A stretch of DNA of 64,000 nucleotides from Microbacterium arabinogalactanolyticum (GCF_030268005.1 NZ_BRZC01000007.1:248001-312000), one strand, 5' to 3'. Positions 1 to 8,207 are shown, numbered from the stretch's first letter. Program-made: numbers and translations. Notes: generated by a model from the sequence alone, not told the origin.

Positions 1-299
1 TCCCGGCGTCGCAGGTGCGCGCGCTGTATCCGGACTCCGCCTCCTTCACCGACCGCACCGGGCAGGGCCCCTCGCGCCCCGCCGAGCTCAGGGAGGTGCT
101 CCGAGAAGTGCGCGCTGCCGGCGTGGCCACCGAGGACGGCGAGGTGACGCCGGGCTTCCGCTCGGTCGCCGCCGTGGTGCGCGACCACGCGGGGTGGCCC
201 GCCGCCGCGGTGGCCGTCACCTGGGAAGGCGAGCGCACGGTGACGCCGGCGGATGCCGTGCTCGAAGCCGCACACGCACTGCAGGCCAGGCTCGGCTGA
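1..299 (+). CDS. IclR-family transcriptional regulator, C-terminal part (5' truncated by window)
   Basis: The reading frame is open from base 3 to the TGA at 297-299, so only the last 98 residues or so are present. The segment with RSVAAVVRDHAGWPAAAVAV and then a TWEGER turn resembles the end of the IclR effector-binding domain, where a conserved 'sVAaPvrd..g.pvaAlsv' strand-turn-strand occurs. IclR proteins are DNA-binding repressors or activators of catabolic genes that bind small carbon compounds through this domain. The N-terminal helix-turn-helix lies outside the window, so the family call rests on one motif region and the ligand cannot be guessed. Confidence 0.6.
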   Translation, partial: PASQVRALYPDSASFTDRTGQGPSRPAELREVLREVRAAGVATEDGEVTPGFRSVAAVVRDHAGWPAAAVAVTWEGERTVTPADAVLEAAHALQARLG

Positions 300-388
300 A
301 CGACAGCATCCCGAACGGACGGAGAATTGTCGCTGATCTGCGACAAGGCCGCGACGGGCGTGCGACGGACGCTCGATACTCTCGAACC

Positions 389-1582
389 ATGAACACTTCC
401 GCACGAGCCCTCCTCGCGCTCCTCGGCACCGCCTCGGCCGTCATCGCCCTGGCCGGCTGCTCGGTCGGCGTGGCTTCGCCCGCGCCGGCATCCCAGAAGC
501 CCAAGCCCGCGGCGTCCGCGGCCGCCACCCCGAAGCTGCTCGTGGTCCCCGGCTACGACGTCGGCGAGTTCCCGCCCGTGCCGCTGTTCCGCCTGCCGGA
601 TCTCTCTCTGCTCGACTCCGCATCGGCATCCGGGTTCACGATCGACATCAAGGACGACTTCGCGAAGATCCCCGGGGTCACCGTCTCCCCGGCGCACTGC
701 GACGCGGGCGGCGAGGTGGTCGCCGGCAACGGCAGCGCCTACCTGTACGGCGACGGCTCAGGCAACTACACCGGTTCCGACGGCAGCATCCAGAACTACG
801 GAGACGGCTCCGGCAGCTTCACACTGAACGGCATCACCGTGCAGAACTATGGCGACGGCTCCGGCAACTACTCCGGGAACGGCGTCACCATCCAGAACTA
901 CGGAGACGGCTCGGGCAACTACTCCGACAGCACGATGACCGTGCAGATCTACGGCGACGGCTCCGGCAACTACACCGGCCCCGACGGCACGATCCAGAAC
1001 TACGGCGACGGCTCAGGCAACTTCACCGGAGGCGGCGTCACCATCCACAACTACGGGGACGGCTCCGGCAACTACGCCGCTCCCGGGCTGACCATCGAGA
1101 ACTACGGCGACGGCACAGGCAAGCTCAACGGCAAGGACATCAAGGTCGAGCCGATCGCACCGGTCGCCAAGCTCGGCGTGTTCCCGCCCCTTGCGGCGCT
1201 GCAGCCCATCACCTCCTGCGGCACCGTGATCACCTTCGACGCGGGCGTGCTGTTCGACTTCGACAAGTTCAGCATCCGGCCGGACGCGGCGGCGACCCTG
1301 AAGACCGTGGCGGCCGCCCTGACCGAGTACAAGGTCGCGAACGCGGTCGTGTCCGGCCACACCGACGCCAAGGGCTCCGACGACTACAACCAGACGCTCT
1401 CCGAGAAGCGCGCGGCTGCCGTGGTGGCGGCCCTCCAGAAGGCCGGAGTGTCCACCGGCCTCACAGCGGAGGGCTACGGCGAGTCCCGTCCGGTCGCGGC
1501 GAACGAGATCGACGGCAAGGACAACCCCGCCGGCCGCCAGCTGAACCGCCGCGTCGAGATCTTCATCCCCGCGAGCCTGTGA
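389..1582 (+). CDS. OmpA-family lipoprotein with YGDGSGN repeats
   Basis: This 397-residue protein starts with a lipoprotein signal peptide ending in a lipobox (LAGC, Cys about residue 29), so it should be exported and anchored to the outer face of the membrane. Residues 115-248 hold eight imperfect 16-17 residue repeats centred on NYGDGSGNY. Residues 287-397 form an OmpA-like domain (FDFDKFSIRP, then HTDAKG and LSEKRAAAV), with the Asp and Arg that in characterised OmpA domains bind peptidoglycan. The ATG at 389 is preferred to upstream starts because it begins the signal peptide; a TANNNT-like box (GATACT, 375-380) lies just before it. It overlaps the frame of the next gene and is followed by a second lipoprotein and a two-component system. 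Function is unknown; a wall-associated structural or sensing role is inferred. Confidence 0.85.
   Translation: MNTSARALLALLGTASAVIALAGCSVGVASPAPASQKPKPAASAAATPKLLVVPGYDVGEFPPVPLFRLPDLSLLDSASASGFTIDIKDDFAKIPGVTVSPAHCDAGGEVVAGNGSAYLYGDGSGNYTGSDGSIQNYGDGSGSFTLNGITVQNYGDGSGNYSGNGVTIQNYGDGSGNYSDSTMTVQIYGDGSGNYTGPDGTIQNYGDGSGNFTGGGVTIHNYGDGSGNYAAPGLTIENYGDGTGKLNGKDIKVEPIAPVAKLGVFPPLAALQPITSCGTVITFDAGVLFDFDKFSIRPDAAATLKTVAAALTEYKVANAVVSGHTDAKGSDDYNQTLSEKRAAAVVAALQKAGVSTGLTAEGYGESRPVAANEIDGKDNPAGRQLNRRVEIFIPASL
731..1132 (+). repeat. Eight in-frame tandem repeats encoding x-I-x-NYGDGSGNY units
   Basis: Eight consecutive units of 48-54 bases encode the core YGDGSG(N/S)(Y/F); the last unit is degenerate (YGDGTGK). 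The core is nearly invariant, while the 7-9 residues between cores vary (TGSDGSIQ, SGNGVTIQ, TGPDGTIQ and so on). Regular spacing with a hydrophobic-x-hydrophobic pair before each core suggests a repetitive beta solenoid. The Asp-rich turn could hold calcium, but that is inference. Confidence 0.85.
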
Positions 1583-1605
1583 TGACCGTTCAGGAGAAGC
1601 GCACC

Positions 1606-2127
1606 ATGATCCGTCCCCTCCCCGCCCTCGCCGCGGCCGCCCTCCTCGTCGCCCTGCTGAGCGGATGCTCGGTCAGCGTGATCGACAAAACCGACGGCGG
1701 CAAGCCGGCCGCTGGTGCACAGGACAAGCCCGCGAACGAGGAGCCTGTGGAGTCCCCGGACGCGGCTCCCACGGACGAGGGTGAGCTCCCTCTGCCGAAC
1801 GCCGCCACGGGCCTCGATCGCGACACGATCACCGCCGCCGCCACCACCGTGCGCCGCTGCGACAGCTCCGGTGAGCTCACGATCCTCGACGACGCCGTCG
1901 TCGCGCGCGTGGAGGGCACGTGCAAGCGCATCATCCTGAACTCGAAGGGCTCGATGCTCGTCACCGACGACGTCACGTCGATGGAGGTGATCGGCGACGC
2001 CAACCTCGTGCTCACCGGCTCGGTCGACCAGGTGCTCGTGAACGGCATGGGCAACACCGTGCACTGGTCGGGGGCCACGCCGACGGTGTCGGATGTCGGC
2101 TCGGGCAACACCCTCACGGCAGGATGA
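1606..2127 (+). CDS. DUF3060-type lipoprotein
   Basis: A 173-residue exported lipoprotein: signal peptide MIRPLPALAAAALLVALLSGC with the lipid-modified Cys at the end, a Pro/Asp/Glu-rich linker, then a C-terminal part with regular short beta strands (LVLTGSVDQVLVNGMGNTV, VGSGNTL) typical of DUF3060. The ATG at 1606 is chosen because AGGAG lies at 1592-1596 at good spacing; the in-frame GTG at 1579 and ATG at 1582 lie inside the end of the preceding gene without such a site. The response-regulator gene begins four bases after its stop, so it is in one operon with the OmpA-like lipoprotein and the two-component system. Biochemical role is unknown. Confidence 0.8.
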   Translation: MIRPLPALAAAALLVALLSGCSVSVIDKTDGGKPAAGAQDKPANEEPVESPDAAPTDEGELPLPNAATGLDRDTITAAATTVRRCDSSGELTILDDAVVARVEGTCKRIILNSKGSMLVTDDVTSMEVIGDANLVLTGSVDQVLVNGMGNTVHWSGATPTVSDVGSGNTLTAG

Positions 2128-2131
2128 TCCC

Positions 2132-2845
2132 GTGCCCTCGGAACGTCCGCTGCTTCTCCTCATCGATGACGACGAGGCGATCACCGGCGCGCTGGGCGCC
2201 TTCCTGGAGCGCAGCGGCTACCGCGTAGCCGTCGCTGCGGACGGGATGCAGGGGCTGACCGCTCTCGAGCGCGAGCGCCCTGCGCTGGTGGTGTGCGATG
2301 TCCTCATGCCGCACCTGGACGGGCGCGAGTTCGTCCGCCGCGTGCGCGCCGGGGACGCCGTGCTGCCGATCATCCTGCTCACGCAGGTGGGCGAGTCGTG
2401 GGAGCGCAGCGCCGCCCTCGACGAGGGCGCGGACGATTACCTGAACAAGCCCTTCGACCCGCAGGAGCTGCTCTCCCGTATCCGGGCCGTGCTGCGCCGC
2501 AGCGGGAGCAGCTCGCAGCCGCTGCGTTCGGCTCAGCGGCTGCGCGCCCAGGATCTGGTGCTGGATCGCACCGCGCGCCGCGTGTGGCGGGCGGATGCCG
2601 AGCTCGTGCTCACTCCCAAGGCGTTCACGCTGCTGGAGTACCTGATGATGCATCCGCAGGAGGTGCACACCCGCGAGCGGCTGCTGTCGACGCTGTGGGG
2701 CTTCGATTTCGCCACGTCGAGTCGCGCCGTGGATCACCGCATCGCCGAACTGCGTCGGGTGATCGGGGACAATGGCGCGGAGCGGCTGATCGAGACCTCG
2801 CAGAGCGTGGGCTATCTGTTCACGGCACAGGTGGTGCCGGGATGA
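2132..2845 (+). CDS. OmpR-family response regulator
   Basis: A 237-residue two-component regulator with an N-terminal receiver domain (acidic LLLIDDDEAI, phospho-acceptor Asp56 in VVCDVLMP, conserved Thr in LLTQ, Lys in NKPF) and a C-terminal winged-helix DNA-binding domain ending in SVGYLF. The GTG at 2132 is chosen over the ATG at 2093 because AGGA at 2121-2124 is well placed and the earlier start would overlap the lipoprotein gene. Its stop overlaps the ATG of the histidine kinase that follows (ATGA), so the two proteins are surely partners. The natural targets to suspect are the two lipoprotein genes directly upstream. Confidence 0.9.
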   Translation: MPSERPLLLLIDDDEAITGALGAFLERSGYRVAVAADGMQGLTALERERPALVVCDVLMPHLDGREFVRRVRAGDAVLPIILLTQVGESWERSAALDEGADDYLNKPFDPQELLSRIRAVLRRSGSSSQPLRSAQRLRAQDLVLDRTARRVWRADAELVLTPKAFTLLEYLMMHPQEVHTRERLLSTLWGFDFATSSRAVDHRIAELRRVIGDNGAERLIETSQSVGYLFTAQVVPG

Positions 2846-3762
2846 GGGCGCGCACGACGGGCTGGCTCCTGGCGCCCGTTCCGCTGGTGATCGGCGGGCT
2901 GGTGGGGCTCGGCTTCGTCCTCGCCGGCGACGAGCGGATGCTGCAGATCAGCACTGCGCTGCCTGCCGTGGCCTTCGGCACGGGGGCCGTGGTGTCGTGC
3001 CTGGTGGCGCTCCCGCTCATCGTCATCACCGCGCGCGACGGCGCCCGGCGTCGCCGGGAGGCGGCGGTCGCGCAGGCCGTGGACGACGGCGTGCTGCGGG
3101 AACGGGAGCAGCACCGCCGCTTCCTGGCGCGCCTCGACCATGAGCTGAAGAACCCGGTGATGGCGATCCGCGCGCAGGCCGCGGCAGTCGAGCCGACCCC
3201 GGAATGGCGCACGGTCGACGCGCAGGCGGCCAAGCTCAGCACGCTGGTGCGCGATCTGCGCAAGCTCGCCGAACTGGAGAGCAGGCCGCTGGAGCTCGAG
3301 CGGATCGACCTGGAGGAGCTGGTCCGCGAGTCCGTGCAGGCGATCGGTCAGCAGCATGCGGACGCCGCCTCGCGCTTCCAGGTCGTCGCCACCACGGTCC
3401 CCTGGCCCGTGCCGAAGGTGCAGGGCGACCTCGATCTGCTCTCGCTCGCCCTGGACAACGTGCTCGGCAATGCCGCCAAGTACTCCGCCCGGGGTGCGAT
3501 CGAGGTGCGCCTGCGGGAGCAGCAGGGCGCCGCCGTGATCGAGGTGGCCGACAACGGACGCGGCATCCCCGCCGAGGACCTCCCCCAGGTGTTCGACGAG
3601 CTCGCCCGCGCCGGCAACGCAAGGGACGTGCCCGGCTCCGGTATCGGCCTCACGCTGGTCGCGACCGTGCTGCGCCGGCACGGCGGCGACGTCGACGTGC
3701 GATCGGTGGCGGATGCGGGAACCCTGGTCACCCTGCGCATCCCGGCGGCGCCGGAGGTTTAG
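2842..3762 (+). CDS. Sensor histidine kinase
   Basis: A 306-residue membrane sensor kinase. Two hydrophobic segments near residues 8-29 and 38-62 leave almost no extracytoplasmic loop, so sensing may occur within the membrane or through a partner. The phospho-acceptor His100 sits in LARLDHELKNPVMAI; the ATP-binding domain shows LDNVLGNAAKYS (N box), DNGRGIP (G1) and GSGIGLTLV (G2). It overlaps the response regulator by four bases. Its stop codon overlaps the stop of the convergent ankyrin-type gene by four bases. The signal is unknown; the short loop and lipoprotein neighbours suggest envelope sensing (inference). Confidence 0.9.
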   Translation: MRARTTGWLLAPVPLVIGGLVGLGFVLAGDERMLQISTALPAVAFGTGAVVSCLVALPLIVITARDGARRRREAAVAQAVDDGVLREREQHRRFLARLDHELKNPVMAIRAQAAAVEPTPEWRTVDAQAAKLSTLVRDLRKLAELESRPLELERIDLEELVRESVQAIGQQHADAASRFQVVATTVPWPVPKVQGDLDLLSLALDNVLGNAAKYSARGAIEVRLREQQGAAVIEVADNGRGIPAEDLPQVFDELARAGNARDVPGSGIGLTLVATVLRRHGGDVDVRSVADAGTLVTLRIPAAPEV

Positions 3763-4406
3763 ACGAACCCCTCTTCGACGAGCACGCAGCCGCTCTCGGT
3801 GATGACGTGCGCCTGGCCCGACCCGCCGGCCACTCTCGACCAGCTCTCCACGAACAGCCGACCCTGATGAGTCGACAGGCTGAAGCCGCCATACATCCCG
3901 GGATAGCCGAACCACAGGGTCTCCAGCCGATCCCGCACGATGACCTCGGTCTGCACGGGCCGGATCTGCACCGGGCCGAGCCGCTCCGTGCGCTCGGCGA
4001 TCAGAGCTGCGAGATGGTGGTCCCAGGCGGCGAACCGGCGATGCTCCGGCTCGCCGGTTTCGGGCAGCGCCAGGATCCGCTGCAGATGATCGTGGCCCCG
4101 GCTCCGGGCGATGTCCGATGGGAGCTCCCCGTCGGCGGTCCTCAGCGACCGCCAGGCGCCGCGCCGCAGCAGCTGCTCCGCGACCTGCTCAGGTGCGCCG
4201 AGCCAGGCCGCCTGATGCAGAGGCGAGAACCAGGATCGCCCGGTGATGCGCGAGTGGTTGGCGGTGAGGCCGTGGGCTGCATCCAGGAGGGTGAAGACGG
4301 ATGCCCAGTCCCCCGCCCTGGCGGCGTCGGCGAGCCGATCGACCTGCGCCACATGGTTCGGCTTCAGGGCGTCGACGTCGAGGACACCCGGCCACTCCAC
4401 GCTCAT
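3759..4406 (-). CDS. Ankyrin-repeat-like cytosolic protein
   Basis: 215 residues without signal peptide or membrane segment. Residues about 30-115 contain two or three ankyrin-like helical units (GDWASVFTLLDAAHGLTANH, WFSPLHQAAWLGAPEQVAEQLLRRGA, GELPSDIARSRGHDHLQRIL). The C-terminal half is a separate beta-rich region ending in a short strand pair. Its ATG overlaps the stop of the upstream gene (4403-4861), so the two are co-transcribed and probably act together. Ankyrin units mediate protein contacts; no enzyme motif is visible. Confidence 0.65.
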   Translation of the reverse strand: MSVEWPGVLDVDALKPNHVAQVDRLADAARAGDWASVFTLLDAAHGLTANHSRITGRSWFSPLHQAAWLGAPEQVAEQLLRRGAWRSLRTADGELPSDIARSRGHDHLQRILALPETGEPEHRRFAAWDHHLAALIAERTERLGPVQIRPVQTEVIVRDRLETLWFGYPGMYGGFSLSTHQGRLFVESWSRVAGGSGQAHVITESGCVLVEEGFV

Positions 4407-4861
4407 GCCTCGTCTTCGGGGGCGCGCCTGATCGCCGACTGAGGCACCAGCCACGCGCCGAAACGCGAGACGTTCGCCATCGGCGTCCACAGGCCGATGC
4501 GCGGATGATCCAGCACGATGCCGCCGGCTCCCCTCTCCCCCAGCGCGAGCGCGTACTCGAGAGCCTGCGGGGTGAGCAGGCCGAACACCACGTCCTCGCC
4601 CTGACCGAGTGCGGAGGCGGCCGCCGCCGCCCTTTCGCGGCAGCTGTAGACGCAGACGACCGGCGCCATGCCCGGCGGCTGCACGGCGTAGGGAACGACC
4701 GCATCGTCCGTGCCCCGGTTGATGAAGAACCACACGCCGAGGCGCGTGGCCGCCTTCCAGACGGCGATCTCGCCGTCGATGCCCGCCCCGCCCGAGTCGG
4801 CGTGCAGACGATCCAGCTCCGCCACCAGAACAGGTGCGTTGTCCAGATTCTCCGTGTCCAT
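4403..4861 (-). CDS. SseB-like small hypothetical protein
   Basis: A 152-residue soluble protein. The pattern of a Trp-containing strand with 'VWFFINRG', a strand with APVVCVYS, and a helix followed by GGIVLDHPRIGLW resembles proteins of the SseB N-terminal group, but the match is weak and no activity is known. The ATG at 4861 is preferred over the one at 4873 because a GAGGGGGAG run sits just upstream of it. It overlaps the ankyrin-type gene by four bases, forming a two-gene operon. Confidence 0.6.
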   Translation of the reverse strand: MDTENLDNAPVLVAELDRLHADSGGAGIDGEIAVWKAATRLGVWFFINRGTDDAVVPYAVQPPGMAPVVCVYSCRERAAAAASALGQGEDVVFGLLTPQALEYALALGERGAGGIVLDHPRIGLWTPMANVSRFGAWLVPQSAIRRAPEDEA

Positions 4862-4914
4862 ACTCCCCCTCATCCCGCGGACATCATCGTTCCGATCGAC
4901 CGGCAGTTATGACG

Positions 4915-4940
4915 AAAGCCCCCGGTGAACCGGGGGCTTT
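4915..4940 (-). terminator. Rho-independent terminator after tRNA-Ala
   Basis: A perfect 11-bp stem (AAAGCCCCCGG with its complement) and 4-base loop lies directly downstream of the minus-strand tRNA-Ala. It separates the tRNA from the following operon. Confidence 0.8.
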
Positions 4941-4946
4941 CTGCTG

Positions 4947-5019
4947 TGGACCTAAGGGGATTCGAACCCCTGACCTCCTCGATGCGAACGAGGCGCGCTA
5001 CCAACTGCGCCATAGGCCC
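4947..5019 (-). tRNA. tRNA-Ala (anticodon CGC)
   Basis: Read on the minus strand the 73 bases fold as a complete cloverleaf: acceptor GGGCCTA with TAGGTCC, D stem GCGC/GCGC, anticodon stem CCTCG/CGAGG with loop TTCGCAT, and T arm AGGGG-TTCGAAT-CCCCT. The anticodon CGC reads GCG (alanine), and the acceptor has the G3:U70 wobble that is the alanine identity element. The CCA end is not encoded. Confidence 0.95.
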
Positions 5020-5046
5020 TGACAACTCATCTAGGCTATCACGCGC

Positions 5047-5916
5047 TCAGCCGGCTGCTCGACGCGCGAGCAGCTCGCGCACGTGAGCCTCGATCTCGCG
5101 GTCGTCGATGACGCCCATCCGCGCGTACGGCGACTCCGCGGCATCCGCCTTCGCGGCCGGGGCGACCAGAGGCGTCGGGACGGGCGGGGCGAGCTCCTCG
5201 GCACGACGACGCAGCTCGGCGCGGCGCGCCGCGCGGCGGCGCTCCTCCTGCGCGTCCTGTTGAGCGCGGGCCTGCTGCGCGCGGGAACCCGCGACGTCGA
5301 CCATCGGCTGCGGCAGCGGACGGGGAGTCCAGGATGCCGGGCCCTGGTCGTGCAGCGGCGGCGAGACGCGCTCGGCCTGCGGCGCGGCGACCGGCGCTGC
5401 AGCGCGGTGGACCGCGTTCCGCGCGACCTGCGCCATGCGCACCAGTACCATCCCGCCGAGCACGGCGGCGACGGCTCCGGATGCCGCCAGCATCCAGCCC
5501 CCGGTGGAGAGGTAGTCCCAGACGCCGAAGCCGATCATGGCGGCGGCGATGACCAGTCCGGCAGTGGCGGTGAGGCGCAGCCGGCGACGGGCCCTGGCCT
5601 GACGGACGAGCGGATCGCGCCTGGTCTCCGCGAGCTCCTGACGAAGACGCTCCAGCTCGGCGTTCTCCTTCTCGGCCTGCACGCGCTTTGCGAGTCGCTG
5701 CTGCTGCATCACCGTGCGTGCGGTCAGCTCGAGGCGGACCTCCTCGGGGGTCTCACTGGTCTCGGCCAGGACCCGCAGCGCCTGGTTCAGGCGGACGGCG
5801 TTGCGCTCGGCGGCATAGTACTGATGCCGCCCCCGCCAGCTGGGCAGGAAGTACAGCGCCCACAGCAGGACGGCGACGACGACGATCACGCCCCCACTCA
5901 GCACCGGCCCATCCAT
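5047..5916 (-). CDS. Conserved hypothetical membrane protein with coiled coil
   Basis: About 289 residues. One hydrophobic segment near residues 8-26 (VIVVVAVLLWALYFLPSW) is followed by a charged helical region rich in Glu, Arg and Gln (residues about 60-115, coiled-coil like), then a hydrophobic hairpin (LTATAGLVIAAAMIGFGVWDY and GAVAAVLGGMVLVRM), a Pro/Gln-rich linker and a basic helix near the end. I prefer the ATG at 5916; a GTG at 5925 is possible. It precedes the acetyltransferase and galU genes on the same strand. Function unknown. Confidence 0.6.
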   Translation of the reverse strand: MDGPVLSGGVIVVVAVLLWALYFLPSWRGRHQYYAAERNAVRLNQALRVLAETSETPEEVRLELTARTVMQQQRLAKRVQAEKENAELERLRQELAETRRDPLVRQARARRRLRLTATAGLVIAAAMIGFGVWDYLSTGGWMLAASGAVAAVLGGMVLVRMAQVARNAVHRAAAPVAAPQAERVSPPLHDQGPASWTPRPLPQPMVDVAGSRAQQARAQQDAQEERRRAARRAELRRRAEELAPPVPTPLVAPAAKADAAESPYARMGVIDDREIEAHVRELLARRAAG

Positions 5917-5985
5917 AGAGACCACGGTAAGCGAGCGGATCCGAACCGCCGCGAAACAGACTTCGCGTGTCGCGGCGATTGCGCC

Positions 5986-6609
5986 TCAGATCTCCGACGG
6001 AGCGACCCCGAGACCCGGCGGGACGCGCCCCTGCACCCAGCGCGTCAGCACGCCCTCCGGCACGTCCTCCTTGACCAGCGCGAACGCGTGATGGTCGCGC
6101 CAGTCGCCGTCGATGTGGATGTACCGCCGGCGCAGCCCCTCGTACCGGAAGCCGAGCTTCTCCACCACACGCAGGCTCGCGCGGTTCTCCGGGCGGATGC
6201 AGATCTCCATCCGGTGCAGGCCGAACTGATCGAACGCCGCGTCCGTCGCCATCGCCACCGCGGTCGGGGTGATCCCCCGGCCGGCGAACCGCTCGCTGAC
6301 CCAGTACCCGATGGTCGCCGATCCCAGCGAGCCGCGCGCCACGCCCCAGATGTTGAGCTGCCCGGCGATCTCTCCGTCGTACTCCATCACGAACGGGTAC
6401 CCGGCGCCGTCGCGGTGCTGCTGCAGCAGCCGGCGGATGCTGACGCGCATGTCGAAGGACGCGACGCCCCCGGGAATCGTCGCCTCCCACGGCCGCAACC
6501 AGGAGCGGTTGGACAGCAGCTCGCGCTGCAGCGTGCGCGCATCCCTGCCGCGGATCAGTCTCAGCCCCACCGGGCCGTGCTGCATCGGGTCGAAGCCGTC
6601 GGTCGCCAT
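5986..6609 (-). CDS. GNAT N-acetyltransferase, RimJ-like
   Basis: A 207-residue protein with the RimJ/RimL type GNAT fold: IGYWVSERFAGRGITPTAV is the acetyl-CoA pyrophosphate-binding signature, followed by HRMEICIRPENRASLRVVEKLGF, the hallmark strand-helix of this group. Such enzymes transfer acetyl from acetyl-CoA to N-terminal or side-chain amines, classically of ribosomal proteins; the substrate here is unknown. It starts 13 bases after the galU stop, so the two are probably co-transcribed; a RimJ-like gene next to galU is a common actinobacterial arrangement. Confidence 0.85.
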   Translation of the reverse strand: MATDGFDPMQHGPVGLRLIRGRDARTLQRELLSNRSWLRPWEATIPGGVASFDMRVSIRRLLQQHRDGAGYPFVMEYDGEIAGQLNIWGVARGSLGSATIGYWVSERFAGRGITPTAVAMATDAAFDQFGLHRMEICIRPENRASLRVVEKLGFRYEGLRRRYIHIDGDWRDHHAFALVKEDVPEGVLTRWVQGRVPPGLGVAPSEI

Positions 6610-6622
6610 GTCGGTGCGTCGG

Positions 6623-7504
6623 CTACAGACCGCCGGCGAAGTCCTTCAGCCAGGGACGCAGATCCGCCCCCAGGTCGTCGCGGTCGACGGCCAGCTGCAC
6701 GATCGCCTTGATGTAGTCGACGCGATCGCCGGTGTCGTAACGACGGCCGCGGAACACCACGCCGACCACGCCGGGGCCGTCAGGGTCGGTGGCGAGTTCC
6801 TGCAGGGCGTCGGTCAGCTGGATCTCCCCGCCCTTGCCGGGCTGCGTGCGCTCCAGCACCTCGAAGACGGCCGGGGGCAGCACGTACCGGCCGATGACGG
6901 CGAGGTCGGACGGGGCGTCCCCGGCGCTCGGCTTCTCGACGAGCCCGGTCACTCTGACGGCGCCGTCCGCGTCGTCGCCGTCGGTCGCGGCGACGCCGTA
7001 GAGGTGGATGCTCTCGGCGGGAACCTGCATGAGCGCGATCACGGCGGCCCCGGTGCGCTCGTGCGCCGCGATCATCTCGGTGAGCAGCGGGTCGCGCTCG
7101 TCGATGAGGTCGTCGCCGAGCAGCACCGCGAAGGAGCTGTCGCCCACGTGGGTCCTGGCTCGCAGGACGGCATGCCCGAGGCCCTTCGGCTCGCCCTGCC
7201 GGACGAAGTGGATGTCGGCCAGGTCGCTCGACTTCATGACGCGCTCCAGACGGCCGTGGTCGCCCTTCTGCTGCAGCCTGACCTCCAGTTCGGGCACGGA
7301 GTCGAAGTGGTCGGAGATGGCGTTCTTGTTGCGCCCGATGATGACCAGGATGTCGTCGATCCCGGCGCTCACAGCTTCTTCCACGACGTACTGGATCGCG
7401 GGCTTGTCGACGACGGGGAGCATCTCCTTGGGCATCGCCTTCGTCGCAGGAAGGAACCGGGTTCCGAGCCCCGCGGCGGGGATGACCGCCTTCATCTTGC
7501 TCAT
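6623..7504 (-). CDS. galU: UTP-glucose-1-phosphate uridylyltransferase
   Basis: 293 residues. The N-terminus carries the nucleotidyltransferase motif AAGLGTRFLPATKAMPKEMLP, followed by DKPAIQYVVEEA, the metal-binding VLLGDDLIDE, the sugar-binding VTGLVEKP and the late motif GGEIQLTDAL, all as in GalU. It makes UDP-glucose from UTP and glucose-1-phosphate for cell-envelope glycans. The ATG at 7504 is preferred to a longer start at 7606 because the family motif begins five residues in and TATGCT (7511-7516) sits six bases upstream, as in a leaderless transcript. It is divergent from the cyclo-ligase gene. Confidence 0.95.
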   Translation of the reverse strand: MSKMKAVIPAAGLGTRFLPATKAMPKEMLPVVDKPAIQYVVEEAVSAGIDDILVIIGRNKNAISDHFDSVPELEVRLQQKGDHGRLERVMKSSDLADIHFVRQGEPKGLGHAVLRARTHVGDSSFAVLLGDDLIDERDPLLTEMIAAHERTGAAVIALMQVPAESIHLYGVAATDGDDADGAVRVTGLVEKPSAGDAPSDLAVIGRYVLPPAVFEVLERTQPGKGGEIQLTDALQELATDPDGPGVVGVVFRGRRYDTGDRVDYIKAIVQLAVDRDDLGADLRPWLKDFAGGL

Positions 7505-7510
7505 CCGGTC

Positions 7511-7516
7511 AGCATA
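7511..7516 (-). promoter_or_regulatory. -10 box of galU (leaderless)
   Basis: TATGCT on the minus strand lies six bases before the galU ATG, placing the transcription start at or next to the start codon. Confidence 0.6.
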
Positions 7517-7560
7517 CCGGCGGCATCCGCTCGCACGGCGGGCCCGCAGGCGGTCCGCCG

Positions 7561-7566
7561 TATGAT
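7561..7566 (+). promoter_or_regulatory. -10 box of the cyclo-ligase gene (leaderless)
   Basis: TATGAT lies six bases before the ATG at 7573. Together with the galU box it makes a compact divergent promoter pair in a 68-base intergenic region. Confidence 0.6.
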
Positions 7567-7572
7567 CGGTGC

Positions 7573-8169
7573 ATGCCCGGCGACGAGGAACAGCAGAAGC
7601 GAGCACTGCGTGCAGAGCTGCGCGAACGACGGCAGCTGCTGTCCGATTCGCAGCGCGAATCGGCCTCGGACGGCGTGGCCGCTCAGCTCCATGAGCTCAT
7701 CCGCGCACACGGCGCCCGCTCGGTGTCGTGCTTCCTGTCCACGACCACGGAGCCCGGGACGCGCCGCTTCGTGCGCGAGGCCGTCACCGCCGGCATCCGC
7801 GTGCTGCTGCCGATCACCCGCGCGGACGGACTGCTGGACTGGGCGGTCGCGAACGACAGCGACGAGGTGTCCGAGGGGCTGTACGGCCTCCCGGAGCCGA
7901 CCGGCGAAGTGCTCGGCCCGATCGCCGTGAACGACGTGGACCTGATGATCATCCCCGCCGCCGCGATCGACCGCACCGGCACCCGGCTGGGCTGGGGACG
8001 CGGCTACTTCGACAAGACGATCGGCTCCATGGAGAAGTGCCCGCCGGTGTACGCGGTCATCTATGATTCCGAAGTACTCGATTCGCTGCCGCGCGAGGTC
8101 CACGACCAGCCGGTCGATGGCATCGTCACCCCGACGCAGACCATCGCCCTGTCGCCCGCGCGCCACTGA
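7573..8169 (+). CDS. 5-formyltetrahydrofolate cyclo-ligase
   Basis: 198 residues of the MTHFS family, which converts 5-formyl-THF and ATP to 5,10-methenyl-THF in one-carbon metabolism. Recognisable are the N-terminal basic helix (KRALRAELRERR), the substrate strand SCFLSTTTEPGTRR, and the C-terminal signature RLGWGRGYFDKTI that binds ATP phosphate. Divergent from galU and followed by FmdB and MscL genes on the same strand; this galU/cyclo-ligase/mscL neighbourhood is known in other Actinobacteria. Confidence 0.93.
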   Translation: MPGDEEQQKRALRAELRERRQLLSDSQRESASDGVAAQLHELIRAHGARSVSCFLSTTTEPGTRRFVREAVTAGIRVLLPITRADGLLDWAVANDSDEVSEGLYGLPEPTGEVLGPIAVNDVDLMIIPAAAIDRTGTRLGWGRGYFDKTIGSMEKCPPVYAVIYDSEVLDSLPREVHDQPVDGIVTPTQTIALSPARH

Positions 8170-8207
8170 GACGCCCCGTACCGAGCCCGAAGGAACCAGG
8201 AACTCCC

